Shown here piece after piece: positions 28,014 through 36,627 of a DNA stretch of 64,000 nt. A model generated the notes under the pieces. That model did not search any database and was not told where the DNA came from. It saw only the letters and a program-made list of their open reading frames with translations. The stretch is from Pseudomonas sp. FP2309 (GTDB lineage: Bacteria; Pseudomonadota; Gammaproteobacteria; Pseudomonadales; Pseudomonadaceae): assembly GCF_030687575.1 (NCBI RefSeq), contig NZ_CP117439.1, positions 2,037,501-2,101,500 on the forward strand, in the 5' to 3' direction. Made by a program: the position numbers and the translations under genes. The first letter of the stretch is position 1; each line of letters begins with the position of its first letter.

Positions 28014-28649
28014 ATGACACATTTCACGGGTACTGCAAAATCGATTCGTTTGATTGGCGGGGCCCGGGTATTGGACTTTATCAACACCACCAATGGCCGC
28101 CGCCCTGGCTCTGCACTCAAAGTGCTGGAGGAACGGCTCACCAGTTTTCAATTCTTCTTTGAATGGGCGCTGCATGCCTCGCTGGTCTCTGCCCAGGAAT
28201 TCGAGGCGTACAGGCCAATGGTGTTCGACTCGCCTATCTCCTACCAGCCGGATCTGGACGCCGTGATTGCCTTCCGGGAGTGCCTGTATGCGGCGTTTTA
28301 TCCGCTGTCGCTGGGGCGGGCGGCCCCCGACGAAGCCTTGCAGCAGATCAACCTCGGCTTGCAGCAAGGAGTGGGCCGGCGGGTGCTGCGTTCGGTCGAA
28401 GGCCTGCCGGCCTGGGAATGGAAACCCTGCGCTGATGCCCAGGCGCTGAGCGCGATGTTGATCGGGCGTCTGGCGATCGATGCGACGCAACTGCTGGTCA
28501 GCACTGATCTTCGCGAACTCAAGAGTTGCACCGCCACCGACTGCGATTGGATCTTTCTGGACAGCTCCAAGAACAAACTGCGCAAATGGTGCCAGATGAG
28601 TGTGTGCGGCAGCCGGGAGAAATTGAGCCGCCTCCGGCAGGCGCTGTAA
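28014..28649 (+). CDS. ABATE/CGNR zinc-finger regulator-like protein
   Basis: A 211-residue protein with an N-terminal ABATE-like domain (LDFINTTNGRR) and a C-terminal treble-clef zinc finger. Zinc cysteines are at SCTATDC and KWCQMSVCGSR, with CGSR in place of the usual CGNR. Such proteins are predicted stress-linked transcription factors. AGGAG lies 5 bp before the ATG. It is 93 bp after the APS kinase stop, with no overlap, so it may be a separate unit between the biosynthetic operon and the hrp-box island. Confidence 0.82.
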   Translation: MTHFTGTAKSIRLIGGARVLDFINTTNGRRPGSALKVLEERLTSFQFFFEWALHASLVSAQEFEAYRPMVFDSPISYQPDLDAVIAFRECLYAAFYPLSLGRAAPDEALQQINLGLQQGVGRRVLRSVEGLPAWEWKPCADAQALSAMLIGRLAIDATQLLVSTDLRELKSCTATDCDWIFLDSSKNKLRKWCQMSVCGSREKLSRLRQAL

Positions 28650-28730
28650 GGGGTAAACCTGGACTAACTCGCCGCGATCAGCAATAGACCTATTTCTTAC
28701 AGCCCCGCAGGACCTATCCCTGTGGGATCA

Positions 28731-28759
28731 GGAACCGATTCCGACATAAACGCCACACA
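28731..28759 (+). promoter_or_regulatory. hrp box 1 (HrpL promoter)
   Basis: GGAACC at 28731-28736, a 16-bp spacer and CCACACA at 28753-28759 fit the HrpL consensus GGAACC-N15/16-CCACNNA exactly. It lies 75 bp before the ATG of the next gene. Confidence 0.85.
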
Positions 28760-28833
28760 TGGGCTAGCTGATGGGCTTCGACATGCGTTGGAGCGACAAG
28801 CTGAAGATCGCATCCACCCTACTGGAGAAAATT

Positions 28834-29817
28834 ATGTCGGTATCGATGTCCGATACACCCGCATTTGCCTCATCACCCACTGATCTTTCGCAGATTCATT
28901 CCAAGCCTGAGACCAAAGCCGGTCGACCGGCGCCTGTGGTCAACACTGCTGCGAACGTCAGCTTTGTGCCGCGTGAGGGCCAGGGCGGGCCGGTGTTCGG
29001 CAAACATTACCCTTCAACAGGGCGTCATCTTCCTGTCGAGCACCTGGCCCCCAACCTTAGCGCACCGGCGCTGTCGAGCTTTATGGACGCGTTCAAGCAT
29101 TGGATGAGCCAATGGTTTTCAGGGCATCGCCCACCCATGGGGCCGGGCTACCACAGGCCACCGGCAAAACCGGATCCGGCGTGCAGCCATGCACCGTCGC
29201 GCCCCAACCCTCATGGTGATAAACCGTACCCGAACCCGATAGGCAAGCCACACCCGCACTACGCACGCAAAACCAATGAACAGCTGGCGCAGCAGTTGCA
29301 GCGGCACTTCAACGCTTTCAGCGACCCGTTGAAACCTGGGTATGTGAGTGCTGACAGCATCTACGCGATGGCGAAAAAGGGCTGGTCGTTCGATCCCGTC
29401 ACGAACGCAAACATTCGCCTGGCCAATGAACTGCTAAGGCGTCCCGAACTTATGAGTGCCCTTGACCGGAACACGTCGACCGGGGCATTGGACGGGCTGA
29501 TCGACCGGCAAAATGTCAACGTGGTCATAAAAGGAAAGAACGCCTTCAAGTACAAGACTGACAAGCAGTTGGCGGGCGAGATGCTCAAGCATTTCAATGC
29601 GTTGAAGAGCAATTCCTGGGATGGGCAGCTGAGTTTCAATGAGCTGAGGGGGCTGGCCGCGCAGCGGCCGAGCGGAAACGCTTCCAAGGATCACGTCATC
29701 CAACTGGCCCAGGAAATTCTCAAGCGCAGCGACGTGCTGACGATCATGGACAATCTTGCCGGGCGTGACGGTGACGGTCGAATCAGTTGGCGAGCGCTTT
29801 ATTTGCTTTCCCGCTGA
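28834..29817 (+). CDS. Putative type III secreted protein with two HrpK-like modules
   Basis: A 327-residue protein behind an exact hrp box. The N-terminus is Ser-rich (MSVSMSDTPAFASSPTDLSQ), as in type III substrates. An amphipathic segment (MDAFKHWMSQWFSG) and a His/Pro-rich linker (about residues 97-145) follow. Two related modules come next: 147-237 (TNEQLAQQLQRHFNAF) and 242-327 (TDKQLAGEMLKHFNAL). Each holds a LANELLRRPEL/LAQEILKRSDV helix and DG-x-(I/L)-S motifs resembling EF-hand loops (DGDGRISWRAL). This matches what I know of HrpK/HrpF translocator-type domains. The ATG at 28834 has GGAG 7 bp upstream; an ATG at 28771 would sit at the transcript 5' end. Confidence 0.7.
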   Translation: MSVSMSDTPAFASSPTDLSQIHSKPETKAGRPAPVVNTAANVSFVPREGQGGPVFGKHYPSTGRHLPVEHLAPNLSAPALSSFMDAFKHWMSQWFSGHRPPMGPGYHRPPAKPDPACSHAPSRPNPHGDKPYPNPIGKPHPHYARKTNEQLAQQLQRHFNAFSDPLKPGYVSADSIYAMAKKGWSFDPVTNANIRLANELLRRPELMSALDRNTSTGALDGLIDRQNVNVVIKGKNAFKYKTDKQLAGEMLKHFNALKSNSWDGQLSFNELRGLAAQRPSGNASKDHVIQLAQEILKRSDVLTIMDNLAGRDGDGRISWRALYLLSR

Positions 29818-29827
29818 TCGATACCCA

Positions 29828-29864
29828 GGCGCCGTCACCTGATGACGGCGCCTGCTGTTGTTTT
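29828..29864 (+). terminator. Intrinsic terminator after the first HrpK-like gene
   Basis: A perfect hairpin, GGCGCCGTCA-N5-TGACGGCGCC at 29828-29852, is followed by TGCTGTTGTTTT. It separates the first gene from hrp box 2, so each gene seems to be its own transcription unit. Confidence 0.85.
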
Positions 29865-29868
29865 GTCA

Positions 29869-29896
29869 GGAACTGTTTACGCGGGTTTGCCACATA
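29869..29896 (+). promoter_or_regulatory. hrp box 2 (HrpL promoter)
   Basis: GGAACT at 29869-29874, a 15-bp spacer and CCACATA at 29890-29896. One change from GGAACC, of a kind seen in working hrp boxes. It is 57 bp before the ATG of the 101-residue gene. Confidence 0.78.
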
Positions 29897-29953
29897 GGTG
29901 ATACCGACGTTGATCGAATCGGTCGCGTTTCAGATCCCGAACCAGGGCTAAAA

Positions 29954-30259
29954 ATGACGTCAACCTCGTTTAATTCTCCCCAACACGGTGGTCAGGACCG
30001 CTTTCACAGTGCCCAGGATGCCGGTGCGCCGGTCCTCAGCAATGACCACGTCGTGCAAGACCCTCTGACTGCGCCGCACATGCATGCGGTGGAAGCCCGA
30101 CGGATGAAGACCTTCGAAGGCCAGCGCAAATTCCAGGCACCGGTCGCGGATGACTTTTCCCGGGGCATGCTCGCCACCGGGAAGGTGAACGGTGATGACA
30201 CGCCCTCACTCAGATACACCGGACTGATCAACAGTCTGGCAGCCTGGTGGCGTCGGTAA
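29954..30259 (+). CDS. Small putative HrpL-regulated protein
   Basis: A 101-residue protein of unknown function behind hrp box 2. The N-terminus (MTSTSFNSPQHGGQDRF) is Ser-rich and has no acidic residue in its first 12 positions, as in many type III substrates. The C-terminus ends in a short amphipathic stretch (LINSLAAWWRR). The layout resembles the N-terminal part of the preceding protein without its modules. AGGG precedes the ATG at 29954. It could be a short effector, a truncated paralogue or a secretion accessory protein. Confidence 0.55.
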   Translation: MTSTSFNSPQHGGQDRFHSAQDAGAPVLSNDHVVQDPLTAPHMHAVEARRMKTFEGQRKFQAPVADDFSRGMLATGKVNGDDTPSLRYTGLINSLAAWWRR

Positions 30260-30312
30260 AGGGCGTCCTGGCGGCGTTTTTACATGCTGTCATCTGTATT
30301 CGACGATCATCT

Positions 30313-30340
30313 GGAACTGTCGTGTTCGCCCAGCCACACA
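30313..30340 (+). promoter_or_regulatory. hrp box 3 (HrpL promoter)
   Basis: GGAACT at 30313-30318, a 15-bp spacer and CCACACA at 30334-30340. It lies 96 bp before the ATG of the third gene of the island. Confidence 0.78.
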
Positions 30341-30436
30341 TGAGGCACTTGTCTGAGTTGAACCCATTTGATGGTTTCAATCGCCATGCTGGCGAGCATC
30401 GGGCAGGTACGTATTGGAAAGCGTTGGAGAGAGTCC

Positions 30437-31354
30437 ATGACAATCGAGGGTGCACTACCTCACGTTCGACCCTTGGCCCTTGACGGGCCAGCCCTGCGAA
30501 CCACCGCGCCAGCACCGGCCGCATCCGCTGAAACGCTGGAAGCACCGTACTCTGAGCGCCCAATCGGAGAGCCTCGCAGGCCCCTGCAACCGCGCGCGTC
30601 AGTGTCGGTGCTGCATCACCGGGCGTTGCAGAATTTACCTGCTGCGCGCGCCAACCTTCCCCCACCCGGTGCCACTTCCACCGATAGCCAACTGGCAACC
30701 GCCCTGGAAAAAGCCTTCGGCCTGCTGCACCCGTTCATCAGCGACGGGCGTTTGACCTGGTCGTCATTGCAACGTATTGGCGCGCAACCTCAGGGTGAGA
30801 GCGAGGAGCGGGATCGAGCGATTCAGGTAGTCGGCGAAATACTCAAGCGTCCACGGCTGAGCGATGCCATTTTGAGTCGCGACGGCTATATCACGCGCGA
30901 TAGCCTCAGGGGCGCGGCCCAGGCGTTGCAGGGCAACAGCTCACCTGGCGTGTTCAGCCAGGATCCGTTTCACGTCAAAAGCAACGCCCACGTGGTTCAG
31001 GCGCTGCAAGGGCAGTTTGAGCAATTGAGAGACAGGACCCAGGACCGGACATATCTCTTCGAACAACACCAGTACGTCGAAATTGCCACGCTCAAAACCG
31101 TCATGCAGGACCCCTATGCCGTTGATCAACAGGGTGTACCGGTGCTTGACCCGTTCACCGGCATGCCCAGGCCCAGGTACAGCGAGTTTTGCGTCTATAC
31201 GGCAAAGAACATCGTTGAACGTCCAGGTTTACTGAGCGCACTCGAACGTGCAAACGCCACGCGCTTGTTTGGCCCGTTTCAAAAGGACGGCTGGCTCAGC
31301 AACAAGAGCCTCGAGCGCTGGCTCGAACAAGACGAGGCTTATAAAGCGCGATGA
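30437..31354 (+). CDS. Putative type III secreted protein with HrpK-like modules
   Basis: A 305-residue protein behind hrp box 3, related in layout to the 28834 gene. An Ala/Pro-rich N-terminal 85 residues precede two modules. The first contains DGRLTWSSL, VGEILKRPRL and DGYITRDSL. The second contains AKNIVERPGLLSAL and DGWLSNKSL. These paired DG-x-(L/I)-(S/T) loops around an EIL-x-RP-x-L helix are the shared signature. GGAGAGAG precedes the ATG at 30437. Its stop is 9 bp from the convergent MFS gene. Secretion and a host target are inferred, not shown. Confidence 0.68.
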   Translation: MTIEGALPHVRPLALDGPALRTTAPAPAASAETLEAPYSERPIGEPRRPLQPRASVSVLHHRALQNLPAARANLPPPGATSTDSQLATALEKAFGLLHPFISDGRLTWSSLQRIGAQPQGESEERDRAIQVVGEILKRPRLSDAILSRDGYITRDSLRGAAQALQGNSSPGVFSQDPFHVKSNAHVVQALQGQFEQLRDRTQDRTYLFEQHQYVEIATLKTVMQDPYAVDQQGVPVLDPFTGMPRPRYSEFCVYTAKNIVERPGLLSALERANATRLFGPFQKDGWLSNKSLERWLEQDEAYKAR

Positions 31355-31363
31355 ACACTGTGC

Positions 31364-32515
31364 TTACACTTTTAGAATTTTGCCGCTGATGGCCACACCC
31401 GCCAGCAACAAGGCTATCAGCACGAAGGCAGTACTCAGGCTACTGCCATGGGCGACAAAACCGATCACAGCGGGGCCGGCGAGAATCCCGGCGTACCCCA
31501 AGGTCGTGATCGCCGGCACTGCGATATGTTCCGGCATGACCGTTTGCTTGCCCACCGCTGTGTAGAGCACCGGCACGATATTCGAACAGCCGGCCCCCAC
31601 CAATGCATAGCCCAGCAGTGCGGTTTCCCATGTTGGCAACAAGGTCGCCAATAACAGGCCGGCAGTGGCCAGTGCGCCGCCGATCACGATCACTCGGGCA
31701 GCGCCCAGGCGCCGCACGATGGCATCGCCGGTCAGCCGTCCGACGGTCATGGTCAGTGCGAAGGCCGCATAACCGAGGCCCGCGTAGGCTTCATCAAGAC
31801 CGCGTTCGCCACTGAGGAACACCGCGCTCCAGTCGAGTACCGCGCCTTCGGCCAAAAACACGATAAAGCACAGGCAGCCGATAAACAGCACCACGCCATG
31901 GGGAATCGCGAACGCCGGGCCCGAGCTTTCGCTGCCATAAGGCAGTAAGTGTGGGCCGGCCTTCAGCAGTGCCAGCGCCATGATGACGATTACCACAAAG
32001 GTGGCTTGCAAGGGCGACATGCCCAGCCCCAGCAACCCCGAAACCCCGGCGGCGCCAACAATACCCCCCAGGCTGAACAACCCATGGAAGCCCGACATCA
32101 TGGTCTTGCCACTGGCCCGTTCAACGATCACCGCCTGCAAATTCACCGTGGAATCCACGGTGCCGAGGCCTGCGCCAAACAGGAACAACCCGGCGATCAG
32201 CAACGGGATCGAGCTGACCGTTGCCAGCATTGGCAAGGCCAGGCAGATCATGATCGTGCCGGCGCTCAATACACGTCGGCAACCATAGCGGGAGGCCAAG
32301 GCGCCAGCCGCCGGCATCGCGATGATCGAGCCCACCCCCAGGCACAACAACAGCAGGCCCAACGTGCCCTCATTCAGCTGTGCCCGCGCTTTGGCATAGG
32401 GCACCAGCGGCGCCCAGGCCGCGATGCCGAAGCCAGCGATGAAAAATGCAATACGGGTGGACATTTGCTCAAGCCGCCCGGGAACCACGGGCGCGGAGGT
32501 GGGGATGGCAGTCAT
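31364..32515 (-). CDS. YbjJ-type MFS transporter
   Basis: A 383-residue, 12-helix major facilitator protein. It resembles the YbjJ group (FIAGFGIAAWAPLVPYAKARAQL near the start, here cited by GFGIAAWAPLVPYAK; then FHGLFSLGGIVGAAG). AAGGA is 6 bp before the ATG. Substrate unknown. The promoter region of about 110 bp upstream is directly abutted by a truncated lipase gene on the other strand. Confidence 0.85.
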   Translation of the reverse strand: MTAIPTSAPVVPGRLEQMSTRIAFFIAGFGIAAWAPLVPYAKARAQLNEGTLGLLLLCLGVGSIIAMPAAGALASRYGCRRVLSAGTIMICLALPMLATVSSIPLLIAGLFLFGAGLGTVDSTVNLQAVIVERASGKTMMSGFHGLFSLGGIVGAAGVSGLLGLGMSPLQATFVVIVIMALALLKAGPHLLPYGSESSGPAFAIPHGVVLFIGCLCFIVFLAEGAVLDWSAVFLSGERGLDEAYAGLGYAAFALTMTVGRLTGDAIVRRLGAARVIVIGGALATAGLLLATLLPTWETALLGYALVGAGCSNIVPVLYTAVGKQTVMPEHIAVPAITTLGYAGILAGPAVIGFVAHGSSLSTAFVLIALLLAGVAISGKILKV

Positions 32516-32628
32516 GAAAAATCCTTGATTTTGCGGTCAACGCACGAGGTCCGGCGTGACATCCTTGCACATCAGGCAGTGGGGGGCGAGCCGGGTTCCC
32601 TCGGCATCATCTCTGCAACGCCCATCAG

Positions 32629-33705
32629 GTTCCTTTCGCTGATGGCGTCGGCAAGGCCCACGAAGGCTTTTACCAGGCCTACCGCGCGTTGCGTCATTTC
32701 GTGTTGCGCTACCTCGACCAGTTCCATGTCGGCCAGCGCATTATCATCTGTGGCCACAGCCTTGGCGGTGCCATTGCGTTGCTTCTGGCTCAAGGGCTGC
32801 GCCGAATTTCCGAGGCCAACTACAACGTCCTTCTCTACACCTACGGTGCCCCGCGGGCTGGCGACTCGGAATTCACGGCTGGCGCAGCGGCTCTGATCCA
32901 TCATCGTATCGTCAACCACAATGACCCCGTTCCCAGTGTTCCGGCGCCTTGGATGAACACCACCGCCAAACTCTGGGTCCCGGGCGCCGTCACGCTGTTC
33001 AGTGCGCCCAGCGCGGGTGGCCTGATGTTCGCCGCCGGCCTGGTGCGTGTCGGGGGTAACCCGTACCAGCACCACGGCGAGCAACAACACTTCATGCCGA
33101 TTATTCTCCCGGATGGAACGCACTCATCCATCCTGTGGAAACCGGGTTGCGAGTCAATCGAAGAGTCAGGCCGCAATCGGGCGCTACGCAATCAGGGCGA
33201 TATGCCTGAGCGCGATGGGCTGATCAAACAGTTGGTGCAATACAAACAGCACTTCATGACCGCCAGCTATATTCCGGCTGCCTGGGCGACGTTGCGTCGC
33301 TGGCAACAAACCCTGGACAGCAACGGCCCGCTGGTGACCCAAAGGGAGTTTGAGCTGCTCGACCATGCCCTTGCGTCCATGCGCAAACAGCTGCAGGACA
33401 AGCGCCGGGAACTGACCCGACATCGACCGGCCAACGACCGTGGCTACGAACATCACGAGCCGTTGAATGCCGAAATCGACCGCTTGCACCGCAGCCGTGA
33501 ACGCCTGCAAAACCTTCGCTGGCGCCGCCTCGAGGCCCGCGATGTGTACGGCAGTCAGGCCCTGGCCGCCCACTTGCAACCAAGCCTCAAGCGCTGGTTC
33601 AGTCATCGTGAGAATCGAGCACTGTCCCAAGTCGCCAGCATCCCACCCAGCCAAGATAACGAGCGGGGCAGGGCGCAGCCGTTGGATATCGACTCTATTG
33701 TCTGA
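32629..33705 (+). pseudogene. 5'-truncated class 3 lipase gene
   Basis: The frame is open from 32560 but has no ATG or ribosome site at its 5' end. Recognisable lipase sequence begins abruptly (VPFADGVGKAHEGFYQAY), already inside the catalytic domain. The nucleophile elbow GHSLGG (Ser codon 32758-32760), YGAPRAGD and a candidate Asp in NHNDPVPSVP are present. The N-terminal part that should precede them is absent. The long coiled C-terminal tail (about 33340-33600) resembles lipases I associate with type VI secretion loci, but no VgrG or immunity gene is near. The upstream junction lies in the promoter region of the MFS gene. A TTG at 32689 could in principle start a shorter protein. Confidence 0.65.
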
Positions 33706-33714
33706 ACTGCAGGG

Positions 33715-34950
33715 CTACACAAACTCCACCTGAGCCGGATGACGTCTCATCAACACCTTGCCATCGCGAATCGAATACAGCGGCAGGCCTTGGCTGCGAA
33801 TCACCTCGTAGTCACTGTCCGCAGAAAGGATCAGCAGGTTGGCGGGGCGGCCAGGTTCCAGACCGTAGCGATCACCCAGAGCCATCGCCTTGGCACTGTT
33901 GTCGGTCACCAGGTCCAGGGCATTTTGCAAGTTGCGGTAGCCGAGCATATGGCAGATGTGCAACCCGGCTTCCAGCACCCGCAGGATGTTGCCGTTGCCG
34001 AGGGGGTACCAGGGATCGACGATGGAGTCCTGGCCGAAGCACACGTTCATGCCGGCTTCGAGCAGTTCGTTGACCCGTGTCACGCCACGGCGTTTCGGGA
34101 AGCTGTCGAAACGGCCTTGCAAATGGATGCTTTCGGTCGGGCACGAGACGAAGCTGATGCCCGAATGCCCCAGCAGGCGAAACAGCTTGGCGCAGTAGGC
34201 GTTGTCGTAAGAACCCATGGCGGTAGTGTGGCTGGCAGTGACCCGCGCGCCCATGTCGCGGCTGCGGGCTTCTTCGGCCAGCACTTCGAGGAAGCGTGAG
34301 TGGGGGTCATCAGTTTCGTCGCAGTGCACGTCCACCAGGCAGCCGGTGCGTTCGGCCAGGTCCATCAGGAACTTCACCGAACTCACACCTTGGTCACGGG
34401 TGTATTCAAAGTGCGGGATGCCACCGATAACATCGGCGCCCAGGCGAATGGCCTCTTCCATCAACTCGCGGCCATTGCGGAATGACTCGATGCCTTCCTG
34501 GGGGAACGCGACAATCTGCAAATCAATCAGGTGCGCGCTGTCTTCGCGCACTTGCAGCATCGCTTTGAGCGCCGTGAGGTCCGGGTCGGTCACATCGACG
34601 TGGGTGCGTACGTGCTGAATGCCGTGGGCGGCAAGGGCCTGGATGGTTTTCGTGGCTCGGGTCCGGGTGTCTTCTTCGGTGATGGTGGCTTTGCGTTCGC
34701 CCCAGCATTCGATGCCCTCAAACAGCGTACCGCTCATGTTCCAGCGTGGTTCGCCGGCAGTGAGCGTGGCGTCCAGGTGGATATGCGGTTCCACGAACGG
34801 TGGAATCACCAGGTTGCCGGCGGCATCCAGGTCATCGGTCGCCAGTAGCGGCGCTGCCGTTTGCAGGGTGATGCTGGCGATCCGGCCATTTTCCAGGTGC
34901 AGATCATGCAGGCCTTCACGGTTGCGCAGGCGGGCGTTGATGATGTGCAT
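33715..34950 (-). CDS. codA: Cytosine deaminase
   Basis: A 411-residue amidohydrolase deaminating cytosine to uracil in pyrimidine salvage. Metal ligands are in EPHIHLD, HCDETDD and FGQDSIVDPW. SHTTAMGSYDNAY and SCPTESIHLQGR are typical of CodA. GAGGAA precedes the ATG at 34950. It lies downstream of the permease codB on the same strand, with a broken regulator gene between, so the two may no longer be tightly co-transcribed. Confidence 0.92.
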   Translation of the reverse strand: MHIINARLRNREGLHDLHLENGRIASITLQTAAPLLATDDLDAAGNLVIPPFVEPHIHLDATLTAGEPRWNMSGTLFEGIECWGERKATITEEDTRTRATKTIQALAAHGIQHVRTHVDVTDPDLTALKAMLQVREDSAHLIDLQIVAFPQEGIESFRNGRELMEEAIRLGADVIGGIPHFEYTRDQGVSSVKFLMDLAERTGCLVDVHCDETDDPHSRFLEVLAEEARSRDMGARVTASHTTAMGSYDNAYCAKLFRLLGHSGISFVSCPTESIHLQGRFDSFPKRRGVTRVNELLEAGMNVCFGQDSIVDPWYPLGNGNILRVLEAGLHICHMLGYRNLQNALDLVTDNSAKAMALGDRYGLEPGRPANLLILSADSDYEVIRSQGLPLYSIRDGKVLMRRHPAQVEFV

Positions 34951-34977
34951 GGGCAAGTTCCTCTTGGCTGAAAACAA

Positions 34978-35208
34978 TCAGGCAGACAGCCGCCAGATCA
35001 TCAGGGCAATGCCGATGTCCAGGCGGTCATATGATTATCCAGCGACAGCCCGCACAGGGCTTCGATGCGCTGGACGCGGTGCGTCAGGGGGTTGCGGTGC
35101 AGGGCCAGGCGCTGGACGGCGGCCATCAGGTTAGCATTTTCATGGAACCAGGCTGCCAGGGTAGGCATCAGACTCAGCCAATCGGCCAGCCGTCGGCGAC
35201 GGTCAGGC
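34978..35208 (-). pseudogene. PucR/CdaR-type regulator remnant (C-terminal HTH only, frameshifted)
   Basis: The minus strand encodes LADWLSLMPTLAAWFHENAN, then LMAAVQRLALHRNPLTHRV and QRIEALCGLSL, which is the C-terminal helix-turn-helix of PucR-family activators. The frame then runs on as HMTAW, whereas shifting one base at about 35030 restores the normal ending YDRLDIGIALMIWRLSA and a stop at 34978. The N-terminal several hundred residues are missing: the codB stop lies directly upstream. It is therefore truncated at the 5' end and frameshifted near the 3' end. Confidence 0.72.
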
Positions 35209-36477
35209 TCATGCCTGGGCGTCAGCCAGAGGCACACGTACACGCAACACGGCGGTGAGCACGATGTAGGTCAGCGAGGCGGCAGCGATGCCCACCAGCG
35301 GCGCGACCCACGGCGAGTTGAACGCCAGCACGGTGCCCACGGCATACGCCACCAACCCCGTCAAGTTGAACGCCGGCAGGCGAACCTCGGCCAGGCGCGG
35401 GTATTGGCCGCGATAGCGGTAAAAGAAGTCCGCCATGATCACCCCGCCGATCGGTGGGATCACCGTGCCCAGCAGGATCAGGTACGGCACCAGCATGTCG
35501 TACATGCCCAGCAGTGCCAGCAGGGTGCCGATCACCGCGCCGGCCAGGGTCACGGTCTTGCGGCGTCGGGTGCGCAACAGGTTGCAGCCGGCCACGGCAA
35601 AGTTGTAGATGGTGTTGTCCTGGGTGCTCCAGATATTGAGCAGCAACATGGCCATCGCCGCCATGGCAAAGCCTTGCAGCAGCAACACCTCGACCACGTC
35701 AGGTTGCTGATAAACGATCGCGCCGTAGGCCCCGATCAGCACCATCAAGCCATTGCCGATAAAGAAACCGATCAGGCTGGCCAGTACCGCCACCTTGGCC
35801 GAGCGGGAAAACCGTGTCCAGTTGGTGGCCTGGGTTGCACCGCTGACGAACGTACCGAACACCAGAGTGATTGCCGTGGACATGTCCAACTCACTGGTGG
35901 GCACCACCGCCAGCAGACCGTCCCAACCGCCGACTTTCTGAGTGGCAACCCACATCGACAGAAACAGCAACAGGCCCATGGCCGGTACCGCGATGTAAGA
36001 CAGAATCTCCAGCCCGCGGTAACCCACATAGGCCGTGGCGCAAAACATCAGGCCGAATACCACCATCAAGGCCAGCACGCTGCCCTGACTCAGTTCGAAA
36101 TACTTGCCCAACACCACGGCGGCAGTGGCGGTGCCCCAGGCGTACCAGCCGATCTGGGTGAAACCGAGGATTAAGTCACTGAGCTTGCTGCCCATTTCGC
36201 CAAAACAGAAGCGCCCCATCAGTACCGAGTTCAAGCCGCTCTTGAAGGCGATATAGCCCAGGCCAGCGGCATACATACCCAGCAGCAGGTTGCCTATGGC
36301 CACTACGCCGAGCATCTCGGTAAAACTGAACGCCACGCCCAGCTTGCCCCCGGCAAACATGGTCGCGGTAAAAAACGTAAAGCCCAACAGCACCATGGCC
36401 GTCGAGGCCAGGCCCTTGCGCGCATGCATGGGGACTTCGCTTAAGGGGTAATCGTTGCCCGGTTCTTGCTGCGTCAT
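35209..36477 (-). CDS. codB: Cytosine permease, NCS1 family
   Basis: A 422-residue, 12-helix NCS1 transporter bringing cytosine in with a cation. The N-terminal region (DYPLSEVPMHARKGLAS, TFFTATMFAGGKLG) and the mid-protein ATNWTRFSRSAK fit CodB. The ATG at 36477 has GGGAG upstream. It is the upstream partner of codA, with the PucR remnant in between. Confidence 0.92.
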   Translation of the reverse strand: MTQQEPGNDYPLSEVPMHARKGLASTAMVLLGFTFFTATMFAGGKLGVAFSFTEMLGVVAIGNLLLGMYAAGLGYIAFKSGLNSVLMGRFCFGEMGSKLSDLILGFTQIGWYAWGTATAAVVLGKYFELSQGSVLALMVVFGLMFCATAYVGYRGLEILSYIAVPAMGLLLFLSMWVATQKVGGWDGLLAVVPTSELDMSTAITLVFGTFVSGATQATNWTRFSRSAKVAVLASLIGFFIGNGLMVLIGAYGAIVYQQPDVVEVLLLQGFAMAAMAMLLLNIWSTQDNTIYNFAVAGCNLLRTRRRKTVTLAGAVIGTLLALLGMYDMLVPYLILLGTVIPPIGGVIMADFFYRYRGQYPRLAEVRLPAFNLTGLVAYAVGTVLAFNSPWVAPLVGIAAASLTYIVLTAVLRVRVPLADAQA

Positions 36478-36627
36478 GTGCCTTGCTCCCTGAATGAGTG
36501 ACGCAGGCCCGTTGCACCGCGCGTGCCATATCCGCAGCAGTGACGGGCGCACGGTGGCTGCTGTGCAGCGTGCACAGTATTTATAGCTAAACAGGGGACA
36601 AATGCAGGGTTGAGTGGCCGCTCCCAG

